From the NCBI GenBank assembly GCA_020025675.1, contig JAHHRS010000063.1, positions 1 through 8,341 of the forward strand: DNA of 8,341 nucleotides. Direction: 5' to 3'. Source of the stretch: Oscillospiraceae bacterium. GTDB lineage: Bacteria; Bacillota; Clostridia; Oscillospirales; Oscillospiraceae. A program made the translations under genes and the position numbers. How positions within the stretch are numbered: the stretch's first letter is position 1; the number at the start of each line of letters is the position of its first letter. Under the pieces are notes generated by a model, which had not been told where the DNA came from, did no database searches, and saw only the letters and a program-made list of their open reading frames with translations. Positions 1 to 6,166 of this stretch are shown here, piece by piece.

Positions 1-1
1 G

Positions 2-415
2 GTGGTGGCGTTTGGCGGTTCACTTGTGTTTGCAAAATTGTCTGAGAAGTATAAATCAACTACGTTGATTGGTGTTTGTATTATAGGTTACTTTTTCCTC
101 TGCTTATATGCCTTAGTGTTGAATTCACTGTTGGAGTTTGCTGTATTGGCCTTTGGAGTAGGGTGCTTCCAGGGCTCCATACAGTCCTTGTCTCGTTCCT
201 ATTATTCTAAAATTATTCCCTCAGAGAATTCAGGAGAGTATTTTGGTATATATGATGTTTTTTCAAAAGGCGCATCATTTTTAGGTTCAGCAGTGATTGC
301 AGTTGTTAAGTTGAATAACGGAACAATTAATACAGCAGTTGCTTGTCTGGCAGTATTCTTTGGAGCGGGTTATGTATTTTTAAAAATTGCAGAGAAACAG
401 GAGGCTCTATCCTGA
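2..415 (+). CDS. MFS transporter, UMF1/Atg22-like, C-terminal part (5' end outside window)
   Basis: This is the last 137 residues of a membrane permease whose start lies upstream of the window; the frame is open to the left edge, so the GTG at position 2 should not be read as the start. Hydrophobic segments at about residues 22-40, 44-60, 91-104 and 108-128 match the last helices of a 12-TM major facilitator protein. The loop motif FQGSIQSLSRSYYSKIIP (residues 56-73), followed by SGEYFGIYDVFSKG (77-90), resembles the conserved stretch of the UMF1/Atg22-like MFS family (QGG.Q.LSRS....IP....E.FG.Y....K). Bacterial members are inner-membrane permeases, mostly of unknown substrate, so no substrate is assigned. 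The gene ends in TGA and is followed 32 bp later by a strong terminator, so it is transcriptionally separate from the marR operon downstream. The family call is fairly secure; the subfamily is moderately so. Confidence 0.8.
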   Translation: MVAFGGSLVFAKLSEKYKSTTLIGVCIIGYFFLCLYALVLNSLLEFAVLAFGVGCFQGSIQSLSRSYYSKIIPSENSGEYFGIYDVFSKGASFLGSAVIAVVKLNNGTINTAVACLAVFFGAGYVFLKIAEKQEALS

Positions 416-447
416 GTTTTTTGCAGCCGGAAAACAAAAATTTACGC

Positions 448-480
448 ATGGGCAATCTCTTAATGAGGTTGCCCATTTTT
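448..480 (+). terminator. Intrinsic terminator after the MFS gene
   Basis: A 12-bp stem is formed by 448-459 and 465-476, with one G-T wobble pair (456/468). It closes a 5-nt TTAAT loop, and T476 begins a run of five T that ends at 480. The stem contains the GGGC/GCCC core. Its position just after the MFS stop codon makes a rho-independent terminator the natural reading. Confidence 0.9.
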
Positions 481-670
481 AAAATATTCGATTTTTAAGC
501 AGAAGAATAAATTTATGAGAATTTATGTAACAAAACTAAAATAAGACTTGTAGAATTTATACTTTTTTGAATTTAGAATGTAATAAATATGGAAAATAAT
601 GCGAAGAAAAATGTTTTAACATATATATTTGCCGTAAACCGATGTTTGCCCCAATTTAGAGGGGAGACCG
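481..670. other. AT-rich non-coding spacer
   Basis: The stretch between the MFS terminator and the marR promoter is strongly AT-rich, especially at about 481-630, and holds no plausible open reading frame with a ribosome binding site on either strand. Small repeats are visible: AATTTATG occurs twice around 508-527, TTTGCC occurs twice around 629-650, and CCCC (649-652) can pair with GGGG (661-664) across an 8-nt loop. None is long enough to assign a function. The AT-rich tract upstream of the -35 box could act as an UP-like element, but that is a guess. Confidence 0.5.
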
Positions 671-699
671 TTGACAGATGAAACTGGATGTAGTATCAT
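671..699 (+). promoter_or_regulatory. Sigma-A promoter of the marR-ABC-ABC operon
   Basis: A perfect -35 box TTGACA (671-676) is separated by 17 bp from TATCAT (694-699), which matches the -10 consensus in five of six positions. The start of transcription would fall at about 705-708, leaving a leader of roughly 37 nt before the marR ATG. The -10 box lies inside the first of two tandem operator-like repeats and the predicted start site lies at the second, so this promoter is expected to be tightly repressible. Confidence 0.8.
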
Positions 700-704
700 C
701 TAAA
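685..704 (+). promoter_or_regulatory. Putative MarR operator, copy 1 (overlaps the -10 box)
   Basis: This 20-bp unit has arms GATG (687-690) and CATC (697-700) around a 6-nt centre. It shares 16 of 20 positions with the unit that follows it directly, including TGGATGTA at its start and CATCTA near its end. It covers the -10 hexamer (694-699). Location and dyad symmetry fit a binding site for the dimeric MarR-type regulator encoded 40 bp downstream; binding itself is inferred. Confidence 0.65.
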
Positions 705-724
705 TGGATGTAATTACATCTATA
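705..724 (+). promoter_or_regulatory. Putative MarR operator, copy 2 (at the transcription start)
   Basis: The core GATGTAATTACATC (707-720) is a perfect 14-bp palindrome. It is the better conserved copy of the tandem 20-bp element; the two centres are 20 bp apart, close to two helical turns, so two regulator dimers would sit on the same face of the DNA. It covers the predicted transcription start and ends 7 bp before the Shine-Dalgarno sequence at about 732. Autorepression of MarR-family operons through palindromes at the promoter is well established for the family; here it is inferred from position. Confidence 0.7.
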
Positions 725-743
725 TTCAAAAGGAGAGGCAGAT

Positions 744-1226
744 ATGGATCAAACGAAAAGGGAAATAACAAAGATTGCACGTGAAGTCAATAAGTTTACT
801 GTTCAGTCCATGAAAGAGGAAGGGATAGGCACTGCAGAATTTGATTTTATTCATCTTGTTCGTCATCACCCCGGAATTACTCAGGCAGATGTGAGAGAAG
901 CCTTGAAAATAGACAAAGGGGCAGCCGCCCGCCGTGCTGCACGACTGGAGAAAAAAGGATATTTACGTCGCAAACCCAATCCTAAAGACAGACGAAGTCA
1001 GTTTATTTATGCAACAGAAAAAGCTGATATGCTGAAAATGTCTAAACAATCAATAGAAACTGTATTTTATGAGTGGCTTTTATCGGAACTGCCGGAGCAG
1101 GAAAAAACATCATTTTGCAAAACGCTGGATAAACTGTATCTGCGCTCCAAGAAACAAAGCCGAGCCGGATTTCCGGATGTTTCAGCACTTATAGAAACAA
1201 AAATCAGGGAGAATTTCAATGAATAA
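744..1226 (+). CDS. MarR-family winged-helix transcriptional regulator
   Basis: This 160-residue cytoplasmic protein has the size and layout of MarR regulators, which bind palindromic DNA as dimers and usually release it on binding a small phenolic, drug or oxidant ligand. Helical N-terminal residues 1-27 would be part of the dimer interface. The winged helix spans about residues 30-95: ITQADVREALKI (45-56) is the first HTH helix region, DKGAAARRAARLEKKGYL (57-74) contains the recognition helix and the family's RLEKKG turn, and NPKDRRSQ (79-86) is the typical D-R-R wing. The remaining helices (about 95-160) complete the dimerisation domain. One Cys (residue 124) is present but not in the N-terminal position used by OhrR-type redox sensors, so a ligand sensor is more likely. 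The ATG has an AAAGGAGAGG site 7-8 nt upstream. The gene overlaps the following ABC gene by 8 bp, so it very probably controls that exporter and itself through the tandem palindromes at 685-724. The family is certain; the ligand is unknown. Confidence 0.95.
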   Translation: MDQTKREITKIAREVNKFTVQSMKEEGIGTAEFDFIHLVRHHPGITQADVREALKIDKGAAARRAARLEKKGYLRRKPNPKDRRSQFIYATEKADMLKMSKQSIETVFYEWLLSELPEQEKTSFCKTLDKLYLRSKKQSRAGFPDVSALIETKIRENFNE

Positions 1227-2955
1227 AAAAGAGTTTCGTTCTGACTCTATACTCAGCTATTTCCGTGCTGAATGGAGTGTATTACTTGCAGTTACCATTT
1301 CAGGCCTTATCTACAACTTCGGATTATTGGCAAACCCCTGGTTTGAAGGAAAGCTGGCAGGCTGTCTTGTGGAAATCCTCTCCGGACATTCTACCTTTAG
1401 GGCAATGCTGTATCTTGCGGTTTCGTATGTGGTAATTGTTTGCATTGTTCAGATTGCCCGATATGTTAAGAGGTTTTATGTTCGTCGTTTTGCAAACAAT
1501 GTCAATCGCAGAATGAAGAAGGTTCTATACCATAATCTGCTGCAGAAAAGCAAGGTGGAACTGGAGCAGGAAGGGATAGGCAATGTAATGACAAAAGCAA
1601 TCTCCGATGTGGATGACTGCGCAGAAGGCATGAGAAAATTTACAACAGAAGTTTTCGATACCGGTGTTGCTCTTGTCTGCTACTGCGGAATGCTTTTATA
1701 TTATGACTGGCGTCTTGGGCTTCTTAGCTTGCTGTTTCCCCCTATTTCTTACTTTCTGGCTGAAAAAATGAAAGTGTTGGTGCATCGCACCGGTGCCGAG
1801 TACAAAAAACAGACAGGCAAACTTAATGCTGACACATTGGACATAGTTTCAAATGCCATTACTTACCGGATTTTCGGCTGCGAGACTCAGCGCAATGAAA
1901 ACTATGAGAACAGACTTTCCGATTACGAAAGATCAGCAGTAAAAGCCAATGTGTGGACGTCTGCAATGCCGCCGTTATACAATGTAATATGTATGATAAG
2001 TGTATTATTTATTCTGTATTTCGGCTCAAAAAATGTACTGGGAGACGGTTGGAGCAGCTGGGATATAGCTTCATTTACTACATTTTTATCATGCTATACA
2101 AAGCTGTCGGTCAAATCATCCAAAGCAGCTAAGCTTTTTAATTCTGTCCAAAAAGCGCAGGTGTCATGGAAGCGGATAAAACCATTTATGACGCAGGAAA
2201 AATATTCTGAACAGGCTGTATTGAACGGGGCAGACACCCTTACTGTAAGTAATTTAAGCTTTTCGTACCCATCAGCAGATCCGATTTTTGAAAATCTGTC
2301 TTTTTCTGCAGAACGGGGCCAAATCATAGGTATTACAGGACCTGTTGCCTGCGGCAAATCCACACTGGGAAAAGCATTTCTCCTTGAATATCCCTACTCC
2401 GGTTCTATTAAATTCGGAAACAAGGAGTTTTCAGATATGCCGTCCACACTATGTAACAGTATTGTAGGTTATCTTGGGCATGATCCGGAGCTATTAAATG
2501 ACAGTATCAAAAACAATGTTCTTATGGGAGACAATGAAGACGTTACAGCGTATCTTCAATCCGTATGTATGGATCAGGAAGTTTTAAAAATGAGCAATGG
2601 TGTGGATACAGTGGTCGGAAACGGCGGCGTTAAACTGTCCGGCGGTCAGGCTCAGCGGCTGGCCTTGGCCCGAACATTGTGCCACAAAAGGCCGATTCTG
2701 ATTTTGGATGACCCTTTTTCCGCCTTGGACAAAGATACAGAGAAAAAAGTATTTTCTAATTTGAAGGAATTGGCAAAAGACAGTATTGTCCTTCTGATTT
2801 CTCACCGCCTGTATCTGTTTCCCCAGCTGCAGAAAATTATCTGGATGGATCAGGGAAAGACAATAACCGGAACTCATGAAAGCTTGATGGCGCAAGTACC
2901 CCAGTATGCAGAACTTTATCACGCACAGGAAGGAGAAAATCCTGATGAAAAATAA
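1219..2955 (+). CDS. ABC exporter half-transporter A (degenerate Walker B, LSGGQ)
   Basis: A 578-residue half-transporter with an N-terminal six-helix exporter membrane domain (hydrophobic segments at about 20-38, 63-80, 145-162, 166-182, 252-270 and 282-294) and a C-terminal ATPase domain from about 340. Visible motifs are an A-loop Tyr 350, Walker A GPVACGKST (374-382), signature LSGGQ (473-477), Walker B ILILDD (493-498), D-loop SALD (501-504) and H-loop His 529. Two positions deviate. The catalytic Glu after Walker B is Asp 498, and the Q-loop Gln appears to be His 421 in YLGHDPELL. The E-to-D change marks the partner that contributes the degenerate ATP site in heterodimeric exporters such as TM287/288 and BmrCD. 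The Walker A and LDDPFSALD strings also resemble NBD1 of ABCC proteins. The ATG overlaps the marR stop (ATGAATAA) and has AGGGAG 7 nt upstream, implying translational coupling. It should pair with the next gene in the cytoplasmic membrane to export a drug, lipid or peptide; the substrate cannot be told. Confidence 0.93.
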   Translation: MNKKEFRSDSILSYFRAEWSVLLAVTISGLIYNFGLLANPWFEGKLAGCLVEILSGHSTFRAMLYLAVSYVVIVCIVQIARYVKRFYVRRFANNVNRRMKKVLYHNLLQKSKVELEQEGIGNVMTKAISDVDDCAEGMRKFTTEVFDTGVALVCYCGMLLYYDWRLGLLSLLFPPISYFLAEKMKVLVHRTGAEYKKQTGKLNADTLDIVSNAITYRIFGCETQRNENYENRLSDYERSAVKANVWTSAMPPLYNVICMISVLFILYFGSKNVLGDGWSSWDIASFTTFLSCYTKLSVKSSKAAKLFNSVQKAQVSWKRIKPFMTQEKYSEQAVLNGADTLTVSNLSFSYPSADPIFENLSFSAERGQIIGITGPVACGKSTLGKAFLLEYPYSGSIKFGNKEFSDMPSTLCNSIVGYLGHDPELLNDSIKNNVLMGDNEDVTAYLQSVCMDQEVLKMSNGVDTVVGNGGVKLSGGQAQRLALARTLCHKRPILILDDPFSALDKDTEKKVFSNLKELAKDSIVLLISHRLYLFPQLQKIIWMDQGKTITGTHESLMAQVPQYAELYHAQEGENPDEK

Positions 2956-4576
2956 AAATCATGTACTGCATATTATTTTTGATACAGCATTACATTTCCG
3001 CTGGCTTTCTGCCGGTGTTGTTCTGACTGTACTGGGTGCTGTGGTGGCATCGCTGATCCCGCCTTTGGTTCTTGGAATAATTATTGATAAATTGACTTCC
3101 GGCACTTTTCTGCAATTTCCGCTTATGGCTGCTTACTTTATTTTAATTGCGCTTTCCGGTATTCTTGAATCTTCGAGAGAATCACTTTTGATAGTGTTTG
3201 GACAGAAAATAACCCATGCCCTGCGCAGCAGTCTTTCTAAAAAAATAACCCGTCTCAGTGCTGACAGCCTGAATCAGCAGGAGCCCGGCACGGTAGCAGC
3301 GAGGTTTGTGGGTGATGTAAATACAGTAGAAACGCTGTTCACATCAGGCATTATAAGTATGTTTGCAGATGCCTGCAAAATGATAAGCATTTTGATTATT
3401 ATATGGGTAAAGACGAAAGGCCTTGCATTGATGCTGATGTTTCTGCTTCCCTTTGTTTTTATCTTTACAAGGTCAGTACAAAAAAAGATGCTGGCCGCAC
3501 AGCTTGCAAACCGTACGGCTGTCAGCGGAGCCACAAATCATGTACCTGAGTCTCTGCGCTGTATTCGTACCATTCACTCACTTGGAAAAGAACGGTATAT
3601 GGAACAACGCTATGACGATTATATCAGGCAGAGCTATCAGGCGATTGAAAAAACCAATTTCTACGATTCAATTTATTCGCCTGTTATTCTGGTACTTAAT
3701 ACCATCGTTGTTGCAGTTGTTATGCTTCTTTCTGCATCGGGAGATCCAAAAATTCTCACATTTTTCGGAATGTCTGCCGGTACAGCTGTTGCAATAATTA
3801 ACTACATTGCTCAGGTATTTTCACCCCTTGAAAGTCTTGGAATGGAAATTCAAACCATTCAGTCCGCAGTTGCAGGTGTAAAAAGAATCAATGATTTTCT
3901 TTCCCTGCCTGAACGTTGGAAAACAGAAAGTAATGATGCAGAGAATTTAAATTCGCATTGTGTGGAGCTTAGAAATGTAACATTTGGCTATGATGAAAAC
4001 ACCGTTTTGAATAATGTGAATTTCTGCGTTGAGTCTGGAGAACAGATCACCCTGTCAGGACGAACGGGAGCGGGTAAAAGTACAATTTTCAAGTTGCTGC
4101 TGGGACTTTATAAACCACAGTCAGGCCAAGTGCTTATAAACGGACAGAACGCTTACCGAATATCTGACTCGGACAAACGAAAGATTTTCGGCTATGTAGA
4201 CCAGACTTTTCATATGATACCGGGTACAATTAAAGACCAGATTACTTTGTATGATAATTCAATTTCAGATGAAATGGTGCAGTCTGCGGCAAAACTAACG
4301 GGACTTCATGAGACAATCTGTAATATGGAACATGGATATGAAACAGAATGTACTCCCGCACTTTTATCTCAGGGACAGTGGCAGCTCCTTTCAATAGCAA
4401 GGGCCGTTGCTGCCGAACCTAAAATTCTGCTGCTGGATGAAATTACAGCCAATCTTGACGCTGAAACGGAACGGTCTGTTCTGAATGCCTTAGCTAATGT
4501 TTCAAATGACAGAACAGTTATTTCAATATCTCATCGTATTTATAATCATACCGGCGGAAGAATGATTGCAATATGA
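2945..4576 (+). CDS. ABC exporter half-transporter B (canonical Walker B, LSQGQ, short C-terminus)
   Basis: The second half of the exporter, 543 residues. The membrane domain has hydrophobic segments at about 21-46, 58-74, 132-154, 158-175, 245-263 and 275-292. The ATPase domain shows A-loop Tyr 349, Walker A GRTGAGKST (372-380), Q-loop Gln 420, signature LSQGQ (474-478), Walker B ILLLDE with catalytic Glu 499, and H-loop His 530. The signature has Gln in place of the usual Gly, as in the TM288-type partner of heterodimeric exporters, while its own Walker A/B are canonical. Together with half A this gives one competent and one degenerate site. The start is taken as ATG 2945, with AGGAAGGAG (2927-2935) 9 nt upstream and an 11-bp overlap with half A; an in-frame ATG at 2906 lacks a comparable site. 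The protein stops 13 residues after the H-loop His, at GRMIAI, without the 30-40 residue tail usual for the family. The following DNA shows no continuation, so the short end looks natural rather than a sequencing frameshift. Confidence 0.92.
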   Translation: MKNKNHVLHIIFDTALHFRWLSAGVVLTVLGAVVASLIPPLVLGIIIDKLTSGTFLQFPLMAAYFILIALSGILESSRESLLIVFGQKITHALRSSLSKKITRLSADSLNQQEPGTVAARFVGDVNTVETLFTSGIISMFADACKMISILIIIWVKTKGLALMLMFLLPFVFIFTRSVQKKMLAAQLANRTAVSGATNHVPESLRCIRTIHSLGKERYMEQRYDDYIRQSYQAIEKTNFYDSIYSPVILVLNTIVVAVVMLLSASGDPKILTFFGMSAGTAVAIINYIAQVFSPLESLGMEIQTIQSAVAGVKRINDFLSLPERWKTESNDAENLNSHCVELRNVTFGYDENTVLNNVNFCVESGEQITLSGRTGAGKSTIFKLLLGLYKPQSGQVLINGQNAYRISDSDKRKIFGYVDQTFHMIPGTIKDQITLYDNSISDEMVQSAAKLTGLHETICNMEHGYETECTPALLSQGQWQLLSIARAVAAEPKILLLDEITANLDAETERSVLNALANVSNDRTVISISHRIYNHTGGRMIAI

Positions 4577-4622
4577 TTTTGTTTTGAATTGTTGAAAATA
4601 CATATGGAATATAAAACGCCTT

Positions 4623-4633
4623 TGTGCTAAAAT
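4623..4633 (+). promoter_or_regulatory. Possible extended -10 promoter for the DUF362 gene
   Basis: TGTGC followed by TAAAAT (4628-4633) resembles the extended -10 form TGTGCTATAAT also found upstream of the NSS gene in this window. The -35 region at a 17-bp spacing (4605-4610, TGGAAT) is a poor match. Transcription would start near 4640, leaving a leader of about 26 nt. No terminator is seen between the ABC operon and the DUF362 gene, so read-through from the operon is also possible. Confidence 0.4.
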
Positions 4634-4665
4634 CAATTCAAACTATTAGATTAAGGAGAGTTATT

Positions 4666-5769
4666 ATGGCCTCTAAAGTTTATTATTCTGATTTCAGAGC
4701 AAGCTTCCGTGAAAATTTACAGCAGAAGCTTACACGGCTTATGAAAACTGCCGGTATGGGTGATATTGATTTTGACAAGAAATTCGTTGCAATCAAAATG
4801 CATTTCGGTGAACCGGGAAATTTAGCTTTTCTGAGACCTAACTGGGCAAAGACCGTTGCAGATTTCATAAAAGAGCGGGGCGGTAAACCGTTTCTCACAG
4901 ATTGCAATACTCTTTATGTAGGCGGGCGAAAAAACGGTCTTGACCATCTGGAAACAGCGGCTATAAACGGTTTCTCACCTCTGTCTACCGGCTGTCAGGT
5001 TATAATAGCCGACGGGATTAAGGGACTTGATGAAACATATGTACCGGTTAGAGGCGGAGAATATGTAAAAGAGGCCAAAATCGGCAGCGCCATAATGGAT
5101 GCCGATATAATTATCTCTTTAACCCATTTTAAAGGCCATGAAAGTACAGGATTTGGCGGTGCGCTGAAGAACTTAGGTATGGGCAGCGGTTCAAGGGCCG
5201 GCAAAATGGAACAGCATAATTCAGGTAAGCCTGAGGTTAACATTAATAAGTGCGTTGGCTGTGGTATGTGCACAAAGATATGCGCCCATGGAGCTCCGTA
5301 TATAAATAATGGAAAAGCAACAATCGACGCTGATAAGTGCGTTGGCTGCGGACGCTGCATTGCTATTTGCCAGAGAGATGCAATACATAATAAAAACAGT
5401 GAGAGTGAACAGATTCTGAACAGAAAAATTGCCGAATACAGCAAAGCCGTTGTTGACGGCAGACCGAATTTCCACATTTCGCTTGTTATTGACGTTTCGC
5501 CAAACTGTGATTGCCACAGCGAAAACGATGCTGCAATAGTCCCCAATGTGGGTATGTTTGCTTCCTTCGATCCCGTTGCACTGGATATGGCCTGTGTTGA
5601 CGCTGTTAATGCACAGCCAATAATAAAGAACACAGCTTCTGACGAAGGAAATCACTTGGATATGGACCATTTCCACAGAATTCATCCTAATACATGCTGG
5701 ATGGATTGTCTTGATCACGCAGAAAATATAGGTCTTGGAACAAAGGACTATGAGCTTATTAAAATCTGA
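4666..5769 (+). CDS. DUF362 domain protein with two [4Fe-4S] ferredoxin motifs
   Basis: A 367-residue, apparently cytoplasmic protein with no signal peptide or membrane helix. The N-terminal and C-terminal parts belong to the DUF362 family (for example FVAIKMHFGEPGNLAFLRP at 40-58, THFKGHESTGFGGALKNLGMG at 153-173 in part, and FDPVALDMACVDAVN at 301-315). A ferredoxin insert lies between them. Its two clusters are Cys 196/199/202/206 (CVGCGMCTKIC) and Cys 225/228/231/235 (CVGCGRCIAIC), each with C-x2-C-x2-C-x3-C spacing expected to bind [4Fe-4S]. A further Cys pair, NCDCH (280-284), lies in the C-terminal part. The family is common in anaerobes and is usually annotated as an uncharacterised iron-sulphur protein; an electron-transfer or redox role is inferred, with partner and substrate unknown. 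The start is set at ATG 4666 because AAGGAG (4653-4658) sits 7 nt upstream; a GTG at 4624 would place coding sequence over that site and the possible -10 box. It lies 89 bp after the ABC operon and may be co-transcribed with it. Confidence 0.92.
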   Translation: MASKVYYSDFRASFRENLQQKLTRLMKTAGMGDIDFDKKFVAIKMHFGEPGNLAFLRPNWAKTVADFIKERGGKPFLTDCNTLYVGGRKNGLDHLETAAINGFSPLSTGCQVIIADGIKGLDETYVPVRGGEYVKEAKIGSAIMDADIIISLTHFKGHESTGFGGALKNLGMGSGSRAGKMEQHNSGKPEVNINKCVGCGMCTKICAHGAPYINNGKATIDADKCVGCGRCIAICQRDAIHNKNSESEQILNRKIAEYSKAVVDGRPNFHISLVIDVSPNCDCHSENDAAIVPNVGMFASFDPVALDMACVDAVNAQPIIKNTASDEGNHLDMDHFHRIHPNTCWMDCLDHAENIGLGTKDYELIKI

Positions 5770-5781
5770 TTTATTCTAAGT

Positions 5782-5811
5782 ATTAGAGCCGCGTTTAATC
5801 GCGGCTCTAAT
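5782..5811 (+). terminator. Perfect 12-bp hairpin after the DUF362 gene
   Basis: Positions 5782-5793 pair without mismatch with 5800-5811 around a TTTAAT loop, and the inner part of the stem is GC-rich (GAGCCGCG/CGCGGCTC). It starts 12 bp after the DUF362 stop codon. The sequence after the stem is GCTGTCTC, without the usual immediate T run; a short TTTTT occurs only about 15 nt later (5827-5831). It is therefore either a suboptimal intrinsic terminator or a 3'-end stabilising hairpin. Confidence 0.7.
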
Positions 5812-6064
5812 GCTGTCTCTATTGCCTTTTTAATGAAACAGGGTGGCAGGTGAGTTTAAGAGAAGGTCAAAAAGTTTCTCAGATAAGGTTGTGTGCTTCA
5901 AAGGGCTTTTACATTTTCTTCCTACTGTAATTTACTATTAAAAAAATTTCCCATTAATCTCTTTTTCCAATATAAGCTGCTTAAATTAATGTTTGCAGCA
6001 GCCTTATTTTTATCATCCAAAATAAACTTTATAAAAATAATCTTTCGATTTAAACAAATAAAGC
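5812..6064. other. AT-rich non-coding spacer
   Basis: About 250 bp between the DUF362 hairpin and the NSS promoter. An open frame at 5893-6117 exists, but it has no ribosome binding site, is very rich in Lys, Phe, Ile and Leu as expected of AT-rich DNA, and runs through the NSS promoter, so it is not called. GCTGC (5976-5980) and GCAGC (5995-5999) form a small inverted repeat, and GAGAA (5860-5864) can pair with TTCTC (5876-5880). No riboswitch, tRNA or repeat array was recognised. Confidence 0.5.
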
Positions 6065-6092
6065 TTTACATCCCAAAAAATTGTGCTATAAT
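6065..6092 (+). promoter_or_regulatory. Strong extended -10 promoter for the NSS transporter gene
   Basis: TTTACA (6065-6070, five of six to the -35 consensus) is followed after 16 bp by a perfect TATAAT (6087-6092), which is preceded by the extended -10 sequence TGTGC. Transcription should begin near 6099, giving a leader of about 68 nt before the ATG at 6167. No clear hairpin or aptamer-like fold was seen in that leader. Confidence 0.8.
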
Positions 6093-6166
6093 TAGCCTTG
6101 ACACTTTTACGGTTTAAATGAAATATTTGAATAACATAGTATATTCAGATTTTGGGGGAAAAGAAA

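Noticed and set aside
649..664. CCCC/GGGG inverted repeat upstream of the marR promoter
   Set aside because: Only 4 bp with an 8-nt loop and no conserved context; too weak to call an operator or terminator.
2906..2944. Upstream in-frame ATG for ABC half B
   Set aside because: It would add 13 residues over the Shine-Dalgarno site AGGAAGGAG that is correctly spaced for the ATG at 2945.
4624..4665. Upstream GTG start for the DUF362 gene
   Set aside because: It lacks a ribosome binding site and would translate through the AAGGAG that is well placed for the ATG at 4666.
4995..5633. 212-codon open frame antisense to the DUF362 gene
   Set aside because: The opposite strand encodes clear ferredoxin and DUF362 motifs; the antisense frame shows no recognisable domain and no start signal.
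5840..5848. AGGGTGGCA, resembling the start of the T-box antiterminator sequence upstream of an amino acid transporter-like gene
   Set aside because: The match breaks at the next bases (GG instead of CC), there is no room for a Stem I/specifier region between it and the DUF362 hairpin, no terminator hairpin follows, and the NSS promoter lies about 225 bp downstream of it, so the motif would not be in the leader.
5893..6117. 74-codon open frame in the spacer before the NSS gene
   Set aside because: It has no ribosome binding site, its composition is that expected of random AT-rich DNA, and it runs across a strong promoter.
6152..6166. TTG start for the NSS gene
   Set aside because: It overlaps the GGGGGAA ribosome binding site of the ATG at 6167 and has none of its own.
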